A DNA stretch of 6,420 nucleotides from Robiginitomaculum sp. Its GTDB lineage: Bacteria; Pseudomonadota; Alphaproteobacteria; Caulobacterales; Maricaulaceae. The stretch's first letter is position 1. Each line of letters starts with the position of its first letter. The notes below the pieces were generated by a model. It was not told the DNA's origin. It made no database searches and saw only the letters and a program-made list of their open reading frames with translations. Position numbers and translations under genes: made by a program. Of this stretch, positions 1 to 5,751 are shown piece after piece. The stretch lies in assembly GCA_021647805.1 (NCBI GenBank), contig JAKITZ010000147.1, positions 1 to 6,420 of the forward strand, given 5' to 3'.

Positions 1-25
1 GCCCTCCCCATAACGAAGACTAGGT

Positions 26-58
26 CCTTTCCGAAAAAGTGTGAAGCAGTTTTTGGTT
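26..58. repeat. Possible dispersed alphaproteobacterial intergenic motif
   Basis: The stretch around CGAAAAAGTGTGAAGCAG, followed by a T-run and GGTT, closely resembles a GGAAAAGTGTGAAGCGGTTTT motif that I recall occurring many times in intergenic regions of rhizobia and relatives. Only one copy is present here, so repetition is not shown by this window. Nothing else is recognisable in positions 1-84. Confidence 0.3.
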
Positions 59-84
59 AAGTTGATGGATCCAGAAGATAGAGC

Positions 85-120
85 ATACTAAAAACTAAAG
101 TTTTTCAGTGTTTTTAGTAT
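85..120 (-). terminator. A/T-rich hairpin after the leftward flagellar operon
   Basis: ATACTAAAAAC (85-95) and GTTTTTAGTAT (110-120) form a perfect 11-bp stem with a 14-nt loop, beginning 2 bp after the stop of the MotE-like gene. The position suits the end of the operon. It lacks a G/C-rich stem and a following U-run, so it is not a standard intrinsic terminator. It may instead protect the mRNA 3' end or work with Rho. A second GTTTTT (100-105) in the loop can also pair with AAAAAC (90-95). Confidence 0.45.
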
Positions 121-122
121 AC

Positions 123-818
123 TTACCCGCCTAATGGCTCGGAGTTGTTTAGTAAAGCTTCAGCATTAGCTGGCCTTGAAAACTGCTCCGCCATACGCAC
201 AGTAAGCCTTGAGGCTTTAGCTGTATTCATTGCCGCCAGAACTTTGGCCATTGATTGCGGCTTCATACGAGTTGCTACTTGCAACAAGACTTTCTCGTCA
301 AGTGTATTGAAAATCACGGCCGCTGACTTTGCCTTCATAACTTCATAAGTTTTAACCACAACAGCCATGCGCGCTTCTTCTTGTTCATCGAGCAAGCCGA
401 TACGTTGGTCGTACTTGGCTATAGCTGCATCAATCCGTTGCAAACGATCATCAAGTTGCGCCTCGGACAAAGTTATAACAGCCTCTCTAGTAGCAAGATC
501 ATTCTCACGCATATCAAGCTCTTCACGGCGCTGGCTAAGGCGCATGACCACACGTAATTCTTGCTCACTTAATCCAGCTTGTTCGGCAAAACCCGATGCT
601 TTACAATTTTCTGTCTCTTCTGGCTCAGGATCAGCAGTTATATCAGGCATAGACCTTTTAGAGGGCGGTTTTGGTTTGCTGTCTTTCGGCTCGGCAGCAG
701 CCCATGCCGGTTGCACAGGATTAAGCGTTGATAATAATCCATCGGAAATTGACAATAATTTAATTGCCACCAAACCAATGCTAAGAATAGCCAAAATTAC
801 AAACAAACGAATTGCCAT
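123..818 (-). CDS. MotE-family flagellar accessory protein (coiled coil plus MgtE-N-like domain)
   Basis: This 231-aa protein is anchored in, or exported across, the inner membrane. A hydrophobic segment at residues 5-22 is followed by a possible signal-peptidase site near PAWA (37-40), so it may be a long signal peptide or an uncleaved anchor. Residues 43-70 form a Pro/Lys/Glu-rich linker. Residues 84-158 are charged and heptad-like, probably coiled coil. Residues about 155-215 form a helical domain like MgtE-N/FliG-N. The layout matches the MotE family (COG3334); in Sinorhizobium meliloti MotE is a periplasmic chaperone for the stator partner MotC. The only cysteine is Cys72. It is the last gene of the fliL operon, starting 2 bp after the preceding stop, with GAGGG (829-833) as a likely ribosome site. 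The family call is fairly secure; the role here is inferred from family and position, and no motC is visible. Confidence 0.8.
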   Translation of the reverse strand: MAIRLFVILAILSIGLVAIKLLSISDGLLSTLNPVQPAWAAAEPKDSKPKPPSKRSMPDITADPEPEETENCKASGFAEQAGLSEQELRVVMRLSQRREELDMRENDLATREAVITLSEAQLDDRLQRIDAAIAKYDQRIGLLDEQEEARMAVVVKTYEVMKAKSAAVIFNTLDEKVLLQVATRMKPQSMAKVLAAMNTAKASRLTVRMAEQFSRPANAEALLNNSEPLGG

Positions 819-820
819 CT

Positions 821-1195
821 TTATATGGCCCTCTTCAAACGATCCATCAATCCAGTGGACTGAGTATCTTCTGCAGCTTCATTCAAAGGTAATATGCGGT
901 CTTGGCCAGTTTTACCTCTAGCCTTGAGCATTCCTGCTGGTAATTTACCGGTTAACGCCTTGGCCTCAATAATACTGGCTTGTAACTCTTCTGTAACTTG
1001 CTCGCTAGTCTTTGCCAGACGATGGACACTTTGCTCAGCGCTAAGACTGACCTGCACCAAATCCTGTATTGACTGTCGTACACCATCCTGTCCGGATCGC
1101 AATGCCTTTAACCGCCGGTCAAGTATGAAACAATAACCAATGGTAATGACCAGTAAGATGCTTACAAGAATTTCAAAGCCTAAAGATAATGTCAT
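821..1195 (-). CDS. DUF6468 domain membrane protein of the flagellar operon
   Basis: This 124-aa protein has one N-terminal membrane segment (residues about 5-25), then the basic D-R-R-L stretch at 26-29, which favours a cytoplasmic C-terminus by the positive-inside rule. Residues 35-85 are predicted to be a long amphipathic helix rich in Gln, Ser and Glu. The tail ends in a short basic helix (117-124). Size, topology and its place between fliM and a MotE-like gene match the DUF6468 proteins of alphaproteobacterial flagellar operons, whose function I do not know to be established. Its ATG overlaps the fliM stop as ATGA (1192-1195), and a good GGAG lies inside the fliM 3' end (1204-1207, 8 nt spacing), so it is probably translationally coupled to fliM. 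That coupling suggests a motor-related role, but this is inference. Confidence 0.78.
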   Translation of the reverse strand: MTLSLGFEILVSILLVITIGYCFILDRRLKALRSGQDGVRQSIQDLVQVSLSAEQSVHRLAKTSEQVTEELQASIIEAKALTGKLPAGMLKARGKTGQDRILPLNEAAEDTQSTGLMDRLKRAI

Positions 1196-2379
1196 CTCTG
1201 TTGCTCCAATAACTGCTGCTTAATAGATGGGCTAGTAAGGGATTTAGACACACGAACCGCCACATTATGCCCCTTACGTCCAATTTTAGCAGTTGCAACC
1301 GGAATTGAGCCGCAACGAATACTGATATCGCTGTCCGGTGTAACATTAAGCATAATAGTATCTCCGACTTTTAAGTTCATTACGGTTGAAAGCGGAGCCT
1401 TATAATCATCAAGAACCGCCTGCACATCAATAGCGGTTGACCATAATTGCGAAGCCAAATGACTTTCCCAAATATTATCTCTGCCAAACTTCTCGCCCAT
1501 AAATTGCTGTAATAAGAGTTTTCTAATTGGCTCAAGTGTCGAATATGGCAACATAAGCTCAATTCGACCACCACGGTCTTCCATATCAATCCGCAATCGC
1601 ACCAAAATTGCCGCATTTGCCGGACGGGCAATAGCGGCAAATCGCGGATTGGTCTCAATACGGTCTAGGGTGAAATCAACTTGAGTAAGTGGAGCAAAAG
1701 CCCTTTGTGCATCTTCTAGCACCACTTTGATCATTTTCTGCACTAATTGCCGCTCTATCGTGGTATATGGTCGCCCCTCAACCCGCATGGCGGCGGTACC
1801 TCTATGGCCACCAAGCAATACATCAACAATCGAATAAATCAGATTGGAATCAACAGTTAACAGCCCATAATTATCCAATTGCTCTGCTCGAAAAACCGCT
1901 AAAATCGCCGGCAATGGAATCGAGTTAAGATAGTCCCCAAAGCGGATCGATGAAATATTATCAAGGCTGACCTCGACATTATCCGAAGTAAAATTACGCA
2001 ATGATGTAGTCATCATCCTAACTAGGCGATCAAATACAATTTCCAACATTGGCAGGCGCTCATAAGAGACCAAACCACTATCGATAATCGCTCTAATACC
2101 GCTATCGCTACCCTCATCATCTTCAGAGCCGTCAAACCCTAAAAGATTATCAATTTCGTCCTGATTGAGGATACGCTCGGAGCCTGGCCCCTCAGCAGCT
2201 GCATCAATAGATGTACCACCACCACCATCGTCATCACCAACCATTGCCTCCCATTCAGCAGCAAAAGCATCATCATCAGTAGCGCCACCAGATGAACCAT
2301 CACCCCCTGCGGCAGGTTCTCCATTGGCCTCAGTTTCCCACTCAGCCATCATTGCATCTTGATCTACATCACCGGACAT
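1192..2379 (-). CDS. fliM: Flagellar motor switch protein FliM with extended acidic N-terminus
   Basis: FliM is the C-ring component that binds phospho-CheY and, with FliG and FliN, sets rotation direction. The protein has 395 aa, longer than the roughly 330 aa of E. coli FliM, and the extra length is at the N-terminus. Residues 1-67 are acidic and Gly-rich and carry the motif A-E-W-E twice (12-15 and 41-44). The CheY-binding peptide follows, with core E-I-D-N-L-L at 75-80. The CheC-like middle domain spans about 100-300, including a G-G-H-R-G turn at 190-194 like the FliM GGxG motif. The SpoA/FliN-like C-terminal domain spans about 315-385. The start is 3 bp after the fliL stop, with GGTGAA (2387-2392) as a plausible ribosome site in the last fliL codons. 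The stop overlaps the next start as ATGA. No frameshift is seen. Confidence 0.97.
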   Translation of the reverse strand: MSGDVDQDAMMAEWETEANGEPAAGGDGSSGGATDDDAFAAEWEAMVGDDDGGGGTSIDAAAEGPGSERILNQDEIDNLLGFDGSEDDEGSDSGIRAIIDSGLVSYERLPMLEIVFDRLVRMMTTSLRNFTSDNVEVSLDNISSIRFGDYLNSIPLPAILAVFRAEQLDNYGLLTVDSNLIYSIVDVLLGGHRGTAAMRVEGRPYTTIERQLVQKMIKVVLEDAQRAFAPLTQVDFTLDRIETNPRFAAIARPANAAILVRLRIDMEDRGGRIELMLPYSTLEPIRKLLLQQFMGEKFGRDNIWESHLASQLWSTAIDVQAVLDDYKAPLSTVMNLKVGDTIMLNVTPDSDISIRCGSIPVATAKIGRKGHNVAVRVSKSLTSPSIKQQLLEQQR

Positions 2380-2382
2380 AAG

Positions 2383-2943
2383 CTAATTCACCAATAGTTT
2401 TTCAATTAGAACATCATTCACATGAGCAGGATGCACCGCCAGATTTACCCGTCGTAACAACTCCAAACGCAAGCGATAATTACCGGCAGAGCCTTTAATA
2501 TCCTCGACCCTTAACTCGCGCAAAAAAGCCTGATAATGATCAATCACACGCGGCAGAAGCGCATCAAGTGTCTTGATAGTATCTTCATCAGGAACTTCCA
2601 ACTGCATCTTAATTTGCAAGACCAATTGCTCGCCATCATTTTCACCAGAAATATTAACCAATATATCTGGCATTTGATAAAATAATGGGATTTCCGCTTC
2701 AGCCAATTCTGCTTCTTTAGCGGCATCTTCAGAAATAATAGGGTTACCATGCTCATCCAAGGCAATCTCTGATTCTTTATCTCCGCCCATAAACATCAGA
2801 CCACCAGCCACAGCAAGAAGCAAAACCACTACCGCCGGTAAAACAATGAAAAGTAACATCTTTTTCTTGGATTTTTTAGGCGCATCTTCACCCTCGGCAC
2901 CCTCTTCGACCTCGGCTTCTTTAGTTTCTTTCTTGTCGGCCAT
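2383..2943 (-). CDS. fliL: Flagellar basal body-associated protein FliL
   Basis: FliL is a single-pass inner-membrane protein around the stators that supports motor torque or stator function. The 186-aa product has a highly charged cytoplasmic N-terminus (1-28, Glu- and Lys-rich), one strong membrane helix (about 29-52) and a periplasmic domain. After an acidic Ala/Glu linker (72-84), residues 88-186 are the FliL domain, with the L-P-R-V-I-D-H-Y block (130-137), an F-L-R-E-L stretch (140-144) and a C-terminus ending in L-L-V-N. It is the first gene of the leftward operon. The start is supported by GGAGT immediately upstream (GGAG at 2952-2955, 8 nt spacing) and by the expected N-terminal layout. 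A CtrA-type sequence lies about 50 bp upstream. Length is normal for the family. Confidence 0.95.
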   Translation of the reverse strand: MADKKETKEAEVEEGAEGEDAPKKSKKKMLLFIVLPAVVVLLLAVAGGLMFMGGDKESEIALDEHGNPIISEDAAKEAELAEAEIPLFYQMPDILVNISGENDGEQLVLQIKMQLEVPDEDTIKTLDALLPRVIDHYQAFLRELRVEDIKGSAGNYRLRLELLRRVNLAVHPAHVNDVLIEKLLVN

Positions 2944-2991
2944 TGCCTGTACTCCAAATCAATATCATCACATGTCTACTTATGAAGATTT

Positions 2992-3010
2992 ATGGTTAAG
3001 GAGATGTTGC
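2992..3010 (-). promoter_or_regulatory. CtrA-type binding site upstream of fliL
   Basis: On the minus strand this reads GCAA-N7-TTAACCAT. The right half is an exact copy of TTAACCAT, and the left half keeps only the AA of the TTAA expected in the CtrA consensus TTAA-N7-TTAAC. It lies about 50 bp upstream of the fliL ATG, where a CtrA box overlapping the -35 region would fit. In Caulobacter the fliLM operon is a CtrA-dependent class II operon, which agrees with this placement. I see no good -10 box, so the exact promoter is not defined. Confidence 0.5.
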
Positions 3011-3015
3011 TAAAT

Positions 3016-3028
3016 CAGGAATTTCCTG
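3016..3028. repeat. Perfect palindrome CAGGAA-T-TTCCTG
   Basis: This is a 6-bp perfect inverted repeat around a single central base in the divergent region. The stem is too short and the loop too small for an RNA hairpin, so a dimeric-protein operator is the better reading. Its right end overlaps the first TGCCGGGYA element by two bases. Confidence 0.5.
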
Positions 3029-3057
3029 CCGGGCAGTAGGACATTGGTTGCCGGGTA
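3027..3057. promoter_or_regulatory. Tandem TGCCGGGYA elements, candidate FlbD-type enhancer
   Basis: TGCCGGGCA (3027-3035) and TGCCGGGTA (3049-3057) are direct repeats whose starts are 22 bp apart, close to two helical turns. The minus strand reads TRCCCGGCA. From memory, the FlbD-binding ftr elements of Caulobacter contain a C-C-G-G-C-A-type core, and tandem ftr sites lie tens of bases to about 100 bp from sigma-54 promoters. These copies are 60-90 bp upstream of the flgF sigma-54 promoter, where an activator of that class would be expected. The first copy sits in a local perfect palindrome CTGCC-G-GGCAG (3026-3036). Confidence 0.5.
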
Positions 3058-3116
3058 ACAGCAGATACACCCCACCAAGAATTACTCAACACACTGATAT
3101 ATATAGAATACTTTAT

Positions 3117-3132
3117 TGGCATGCCCCATGCA
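3117..3132 (+). promoter_or_regulatory. Sigma-54 (-24/-12) promoter for flgFGAH
   Basis: The sequence reads TGGCAT-GCCCC-ATGCA, against the RpoN consensus TGGCAC-N5-TTGCA. The invariant GG (3118-3119) and GC (3130-3131) have exactly the required 10-base spacing, and only two positions of the two boxes differ. Transcription would start near 3142, giving a leader of about 50 nt to the flgF ATG. Rod and ring genes are classic sigma-54 targets in Caulobacter-type flagellar hierarchies. Confidence 0.75.
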
Positions 3133-3176
3133 AGGTCAGCGATAACACTAAGCGTGAATTGCGCTTAAACAACAGC

Positions 3177-3182
3177 AAAAGG
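3177..3182 (+). promoter_or_regulatory. Ribosome binding site that sets the flgF start
   Basis: AAAAGG lies 9 nt before the ATG at 3192. It is modest, but it supports that ATG over the upstream in-frame TTG at 3048, which lies before the sigma-54 promoter and so would not be on its transcript. Confidence 0.55.
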
Positions 3183-3191
3183 CTTAAAGTT

Positions 3192-3929
3192 ATGGAAAAT
3201 GCAATGATGGTGGCATTATCTCGACAAATAACTTTACGCCGCGAGTTATCAATCACCGCCAATAACCTAGCCAACATGTCCACTGCCGGCTTTAAAGTTG
3301 AAAAGATGTTGTTAGCAAGTAATCCGGGTAAATCAGCTAATCATGTAGACGGCCCTCAAAAAATAAACTTCGTTCAGGGCTGGGGTGTATCGCGCAATTT
3401 CTCGGACGGACGTGTGGAAATGACCAACCGACCAATGGATATGGCGTTGGTTGGCCCAGGGTTTTTTGTTATCGAGACAGAGCAGGGCGAAAGATACACC
3501 AGAGATGGTCGTTTTAATGTTGATGAAACAGGAACCTTAGTCAGTGCCGATGGCAATCCCGTACTTGATGACACCAATTCACCGATACTACTTGATGCCT
3601 TCGGCAGCAGCCCAGAAGTAAGCAAAGATGGTACGGTTTTTGTTGCCGGCGCCGAAGTCGCACGATTAAAAATAGTTGAATTTTCCCAACTTGGCCAATT
3701 AACAAAAGATGGCTCTGGGCGCTATTCAGCCCAAGAAGAGGCCATACAAAATACAGTAGAGAACCCCAAGATTATGCAAGGTTTTCTTGAGCGGTCCAAC
3801 GTGGTTCCAATTTTGGAGATCAGCAAAATGATCGAAGTAACAAGAGCATATAAATCAGTAACAAACATGTTGAAGTCTCAAGAAGATAACAGCAAGGACG
3901 CAATCAAACGACTTGGTCGCGTCAGATAG
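3192..3929 (+). CDS. flgF: Flagellar proximal rod protein FlgF
   Basis: FlgF is a proximal rod subunit of the flagellar driveshaft, exported by the flagellar type III apparatus. From the ATG at 3192 the product is 245 aa, the usual family size. The N-terminal rod motif is at residues 19-35 (L-S-I-T-A-N-N-L-A-N followed by S-T-A-G-F-K). The mid-domain contains the signature G-P-G-F-F-V-I-E and a Y-T-R-D-G-R-F stretch typical of rod/hook proteins. The C-terminal helix carries L-E-R-S-N-V-V-P and I-E-V-T-R-A-Y-K. A longer reading from TTG at 3048 would add 48 residues with no family resemblance ahead of the export-signal region, and it overlaps the promoter. It is the first gene of the rightward operon, with flgG 23 bp downstream. 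Confidence 0.96.
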   Translation: MENAMMVALSRQITLRRELSITANNLANMSTAGFKVEKMLLASNPGKSANHVDGPQKINFVQGWGVSRNFSDGRVEMTNRPMDMALVGPGFFVIETEQGERYTRDGRFNVDETGTLVSADGNPVLDDTNSPILLDAFGSSPEVSKDGTVFVAGAEVARLKIVEFSQLGQLTKDGSGRYSAQEEAIQNTVENPKIMQGFLERSNVVPILEISKMIEVTRAYKSVTNMLKSQEDNSKDAIKRLGRVR

Positions 3930-3952
3930 TAAGAAGATAGGGAGTAACGGTA

Positions 3953-4741
3953 ATGCGTGCACTTAATACAGCAGCTACAGGAATGTTGGCACAACAGCTT
4001 AATGTTGAAGTCATTTCAAATAACATTGCCAATATGAACACAACGGCCTTCAAGCGGCAAAGGGCAGAGTTTCAAGATTTGATTTATCAAAGCATTGAAC
4101 GCCAAGGAGCCAGCTCATCTGATGCCGGCACTGTAGTTCCTACCGGTGTGCAAGTTGGTCTTGGTGTAAAAGCTGGATCAGTTTATCGAATTACCGAACA
4201 GGGAAACCTTACCCAGACCGGTAATAAATTTGACTTAGCGATTGCTGGCGAAGGGTACTTCGTAGTTCAGCTCCCTTCTGGTGAAGATGCTTATACCAGA
4301 GCTGGTAATTTCGCTGTTGGACCTGACGGACAGCTTCTTACCGAAGACGGTTATATAGTATCTCCGGGAATTACTATTCCACAAGATTCAACCGATGTGA
4401 TCATTTCACAACAAGGACAAGTACAAGTCATGACACCGGGTCAGGCGGCTCCGACTATTGTTGGGCAGCTGGAATTGGCAACTTTTTTCAACCAAGGCGG
4501 CTTGGATCCGCAAGGCGATAATTTATTCAAAGAATCTGCGGCTTCGGGGCCTGCAAGTCTTGGAACGCCAGGTGCCGGCGGTTATGGCCGAATATCTCAA
4601 GGGTTTATCGAAGCTGCTAATGTCAATGCCGTCCAAGAAATAACCGCATTGATTCAGGCACAAAGAGCTTATGAGATGAACTCCAAGGTGATTTCTGCGG
4701 CTGATGAAATGCTATCAACTAGTGCTAACTTACGCCGATAG
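3953..4741 (+). CDS. flgG: Flagellar distal rod protein FlgG
   Basis: FlgG forms the distal rod that crosses the peptidoglycan and the P and L rings. The 262-aa product is nearly the same length as the enterobacterial protein (260). The rod motif is at residues 22-34 (S-N-N-I-A-N-M-N-T-T-A-F-K). It is followed by the region that distinguishes FlgG from hook protein (F-Q-D-L-I-Y-Q and the V-P-T-G-V-Q-V-G-L-G-V segment), the G-E-G-Y-F-V-V-Q and Y-T-R-A-G-N-F blocks, and the C-terminal coiled helix with A-Q-R-A-Y-E-M-N-S-K-V-I. A strong GGGAG (GGAG at 3941-3944) lies 8 nt before the ATG. No internal promoter is evident, so it is probably cotranscribed with flgF. Confidence 0.97.
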   Translation: MRALNTAATGMLAQQLNVEVISNNIANMNTTAFKRQRAEFQDLIYQSIERQGASSSDAGTVVPTGVQVGLGVKAGSVYRITEQGNLTQTGNKFDLAIAGEGYFVVQLPSGEDAYTRAGNFAVGPDGQLLTEDGYIVSPGITIPQDSTDVIISQQGQVQVMTPGQAAPTIVGQLELATFFNQGGLDPQGDNLFKESAASGPASLGTPGAGGYGRISQGFIEAANVNAVQEITALIQAQRAYEMNSKVISAADEMLSTSANLRR

Positions 4742-4750
4742 GAAATAAAT

Positions 4751-5749
4751 ATGGCTCATCGAATTGATCAAACAGGCATGCGCCGCAAGTTCGGGATTAT
4801 TGCTCTTGCAGTGTTATTCCTTGTGGTTTCTGCCTCGCTGGTATTTGCCACAGATGCAACAAGCTTGATCAAAAAAGAGCCGTTGCAATTACGCTCCAAT
4901 ATTGTGGTCGATCGCGAAACTATCACCTTTGGCGATTTGTTCTCCAACTCTGGGGGGCTGGAAGCTATTGTCATATCAAACGCCCCTGCTCCCGGTCGCA
5001 AGCTCACATTAAGTCCATTGGTTCTTTCACGTTTGGCCACGGATAATGCTCGCCAATGGAACAATGTAACTAATTTACGGCGGGTATTAGTTAAACGTGC
5101 TGGACATAGACTAAGCAACCGCGAATTATCACAATTGATTAAAGATGAAATGCGAGCCAATGGTACCAGCGGACAGTATGAGATACTTATAAGCTCCGGT
5201 GCTACAGGCATTTATGTGCCGACAAATGGTGGCGGGTTTTCTTATGTCCAAAGCGTTGATTTCAATCCGTCTAATGGCGGGTTCATTGCCTCTCTAGTTC
5301 CTTATGATGGTGCCAATACAGTTACTTTGCGCGGACGAGCTTGGGCAGTGAAACAAATCCCAGCATTAAACCGAGCAATGAGTGTCGGCGAAATAATAAC
5401 AGCCGATGATATCAAGTGGATTTCCACCCGTGCCGATAGATTAGGGGTAAATCCAATTTTAGCAGAAGATCAACTATTGGGAAAAGCAGTGCGCCGCTCA
5501 TTAAGGCCGCAAACCCCCATCAGATTACAGGATGTTAAAACTCCTGATATGGTTTCAAAAGGCGAGCTTATCACTATTACATACGAATTACCGGGGCTGC
5601 GATTAACCGCACGGGGCAAGGTTCTAGCCAATGCCGGTGCTGGCGACATTGTTCGAGTGATTAATTTGTCCTCTAACCGGACTATAGAAGTAACAATAAC
5701 TGGCCCCGGCAAAGCCGTGGCAATTTCAACGCAAATCTTGGGTGGGTGA
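4751..5749 (+). CDS. flgA: P-ring assembly chaperone FlgA (periplasmic)
   Basis: FlgA is a periplasmic chaperone needed to assemble the FlgI P-ring. The 332-aa product has a Sec signal peptide: basic n-region with R-R-K at 11-13, hydrophobic core about 15-30, and a likely cut after V-F-A at 31-33. The N-terminal part (about 45-190) is divergent, containing I-T-F-G-D-L-F at 58-64 and A-P-A-P-G at 78-82. The C-terminal SAF/ChapFlgA region runs from about 198 to 328, with the recognisable A-M-S-V-G-E-I-I-T-A-D-D-I and G-K-A-V-R-R-S-L-R-P-Q-T-P-I segments. The long form, versus 219 aa in E. coli, is usual in Alphaproteobacteria. AGGAA (4740-4744) overlaps the flgG TAG stop, implying coupled translation. 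An in-frame ATG at 4778 would leave a shorter n-region and cannot be excluded as the start. Confidence 0.93.
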   Translation: MAHRIDQTGMRRKFGIIALAVLFLVVSASLVFATDATSLIKKEPLQLRSNIVVDRETITFGDLFSNSGGLEAIVISNAPAPGRKLTLSPLVLSRLATDNARQWNNVTNLRRVLVKRAGHRLSNRELSQLIKDEMRANGTSGQYEILISSGATGIYVPTNGGGFSYVQSVDFNPSNGGFIASLVPYDGANTVTLRGRAWAVKQIPALNRAMSVGEIITADDIKWISTRADRLGVNPILAEDQLLGKAVRRSLRPQTPIRLQDVKTPDMVSKGELITITYELPGLRLTARGKVLANAGAGDIVRVINLSSNRTIEVTITGPGKAVAISTQILGG

Positions 5750-5751
5750 TT

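Larger units (their letters stand above)
2944..3191. promoter_or_regulatory. Divergent control region between fliL and flgF operons
   Basis: These 248 bp separate the two divergent flagellar operons and carry no convincing gene. Read from the fliL side they contain the fliL ribosome site, a CtrA-like site (2992-3010), a perfect palindrome (3016-3028), two TGCCGGGYA direct repeats (3027-3035 and 3049-3057), a sigma-54 promoter facing flgF (3117-3132) and the flgF ribosome site (3177-3182). An open extension of the flgF frame back to a TTG at 3048 crosses the promoter and is not treated as coding. Confidence 0.85.

Noticed and set aside
1..11. Start of a further minus-strand gene at ATG 9-11
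   Set aside because: Only three codons would be in the window and the nearest purine-rich sequence is too far upstream, so it cannot be judged.
367..921. 184-codon open frame on the plus strand, opposite the MotE-like gene and the DUF6468 gene
   Set aside because: It lies antisense to two recognisable coding genes, its product is Ser-rich and family-less, and it crosses their junction. It is a shadow frame.
2200..2330. Simple-repeat (CCA/CAT) tract as a microsatellite or phase-variation element
   Set aside because: It encodes the Gly/Asp-rich tail of FliM in frame, the repeats are imperfect, and nothing suggests slippage.
3048..3191. N-terminal extension of FlgF from TTG at 3048 (48 extra residues)
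   Set aside because: The added residues do not look like FlgF, they would displace the rod export region, and the stretch contains the sigma-54 promoter. ATG at 3192 gives the normal family length.
3985..4000. TTGGCAC near the flgG start as a sigma-54 promoter
   Set aside because: No GC at the required distance, and it lies inside the conserved flgG coding sequence.
4768..5211. 147-codon open frame on the minus strand inside flgA
   Set aside because: Antisense to a clear FlgA reading frame, with no recognisable domain or ribosome site.
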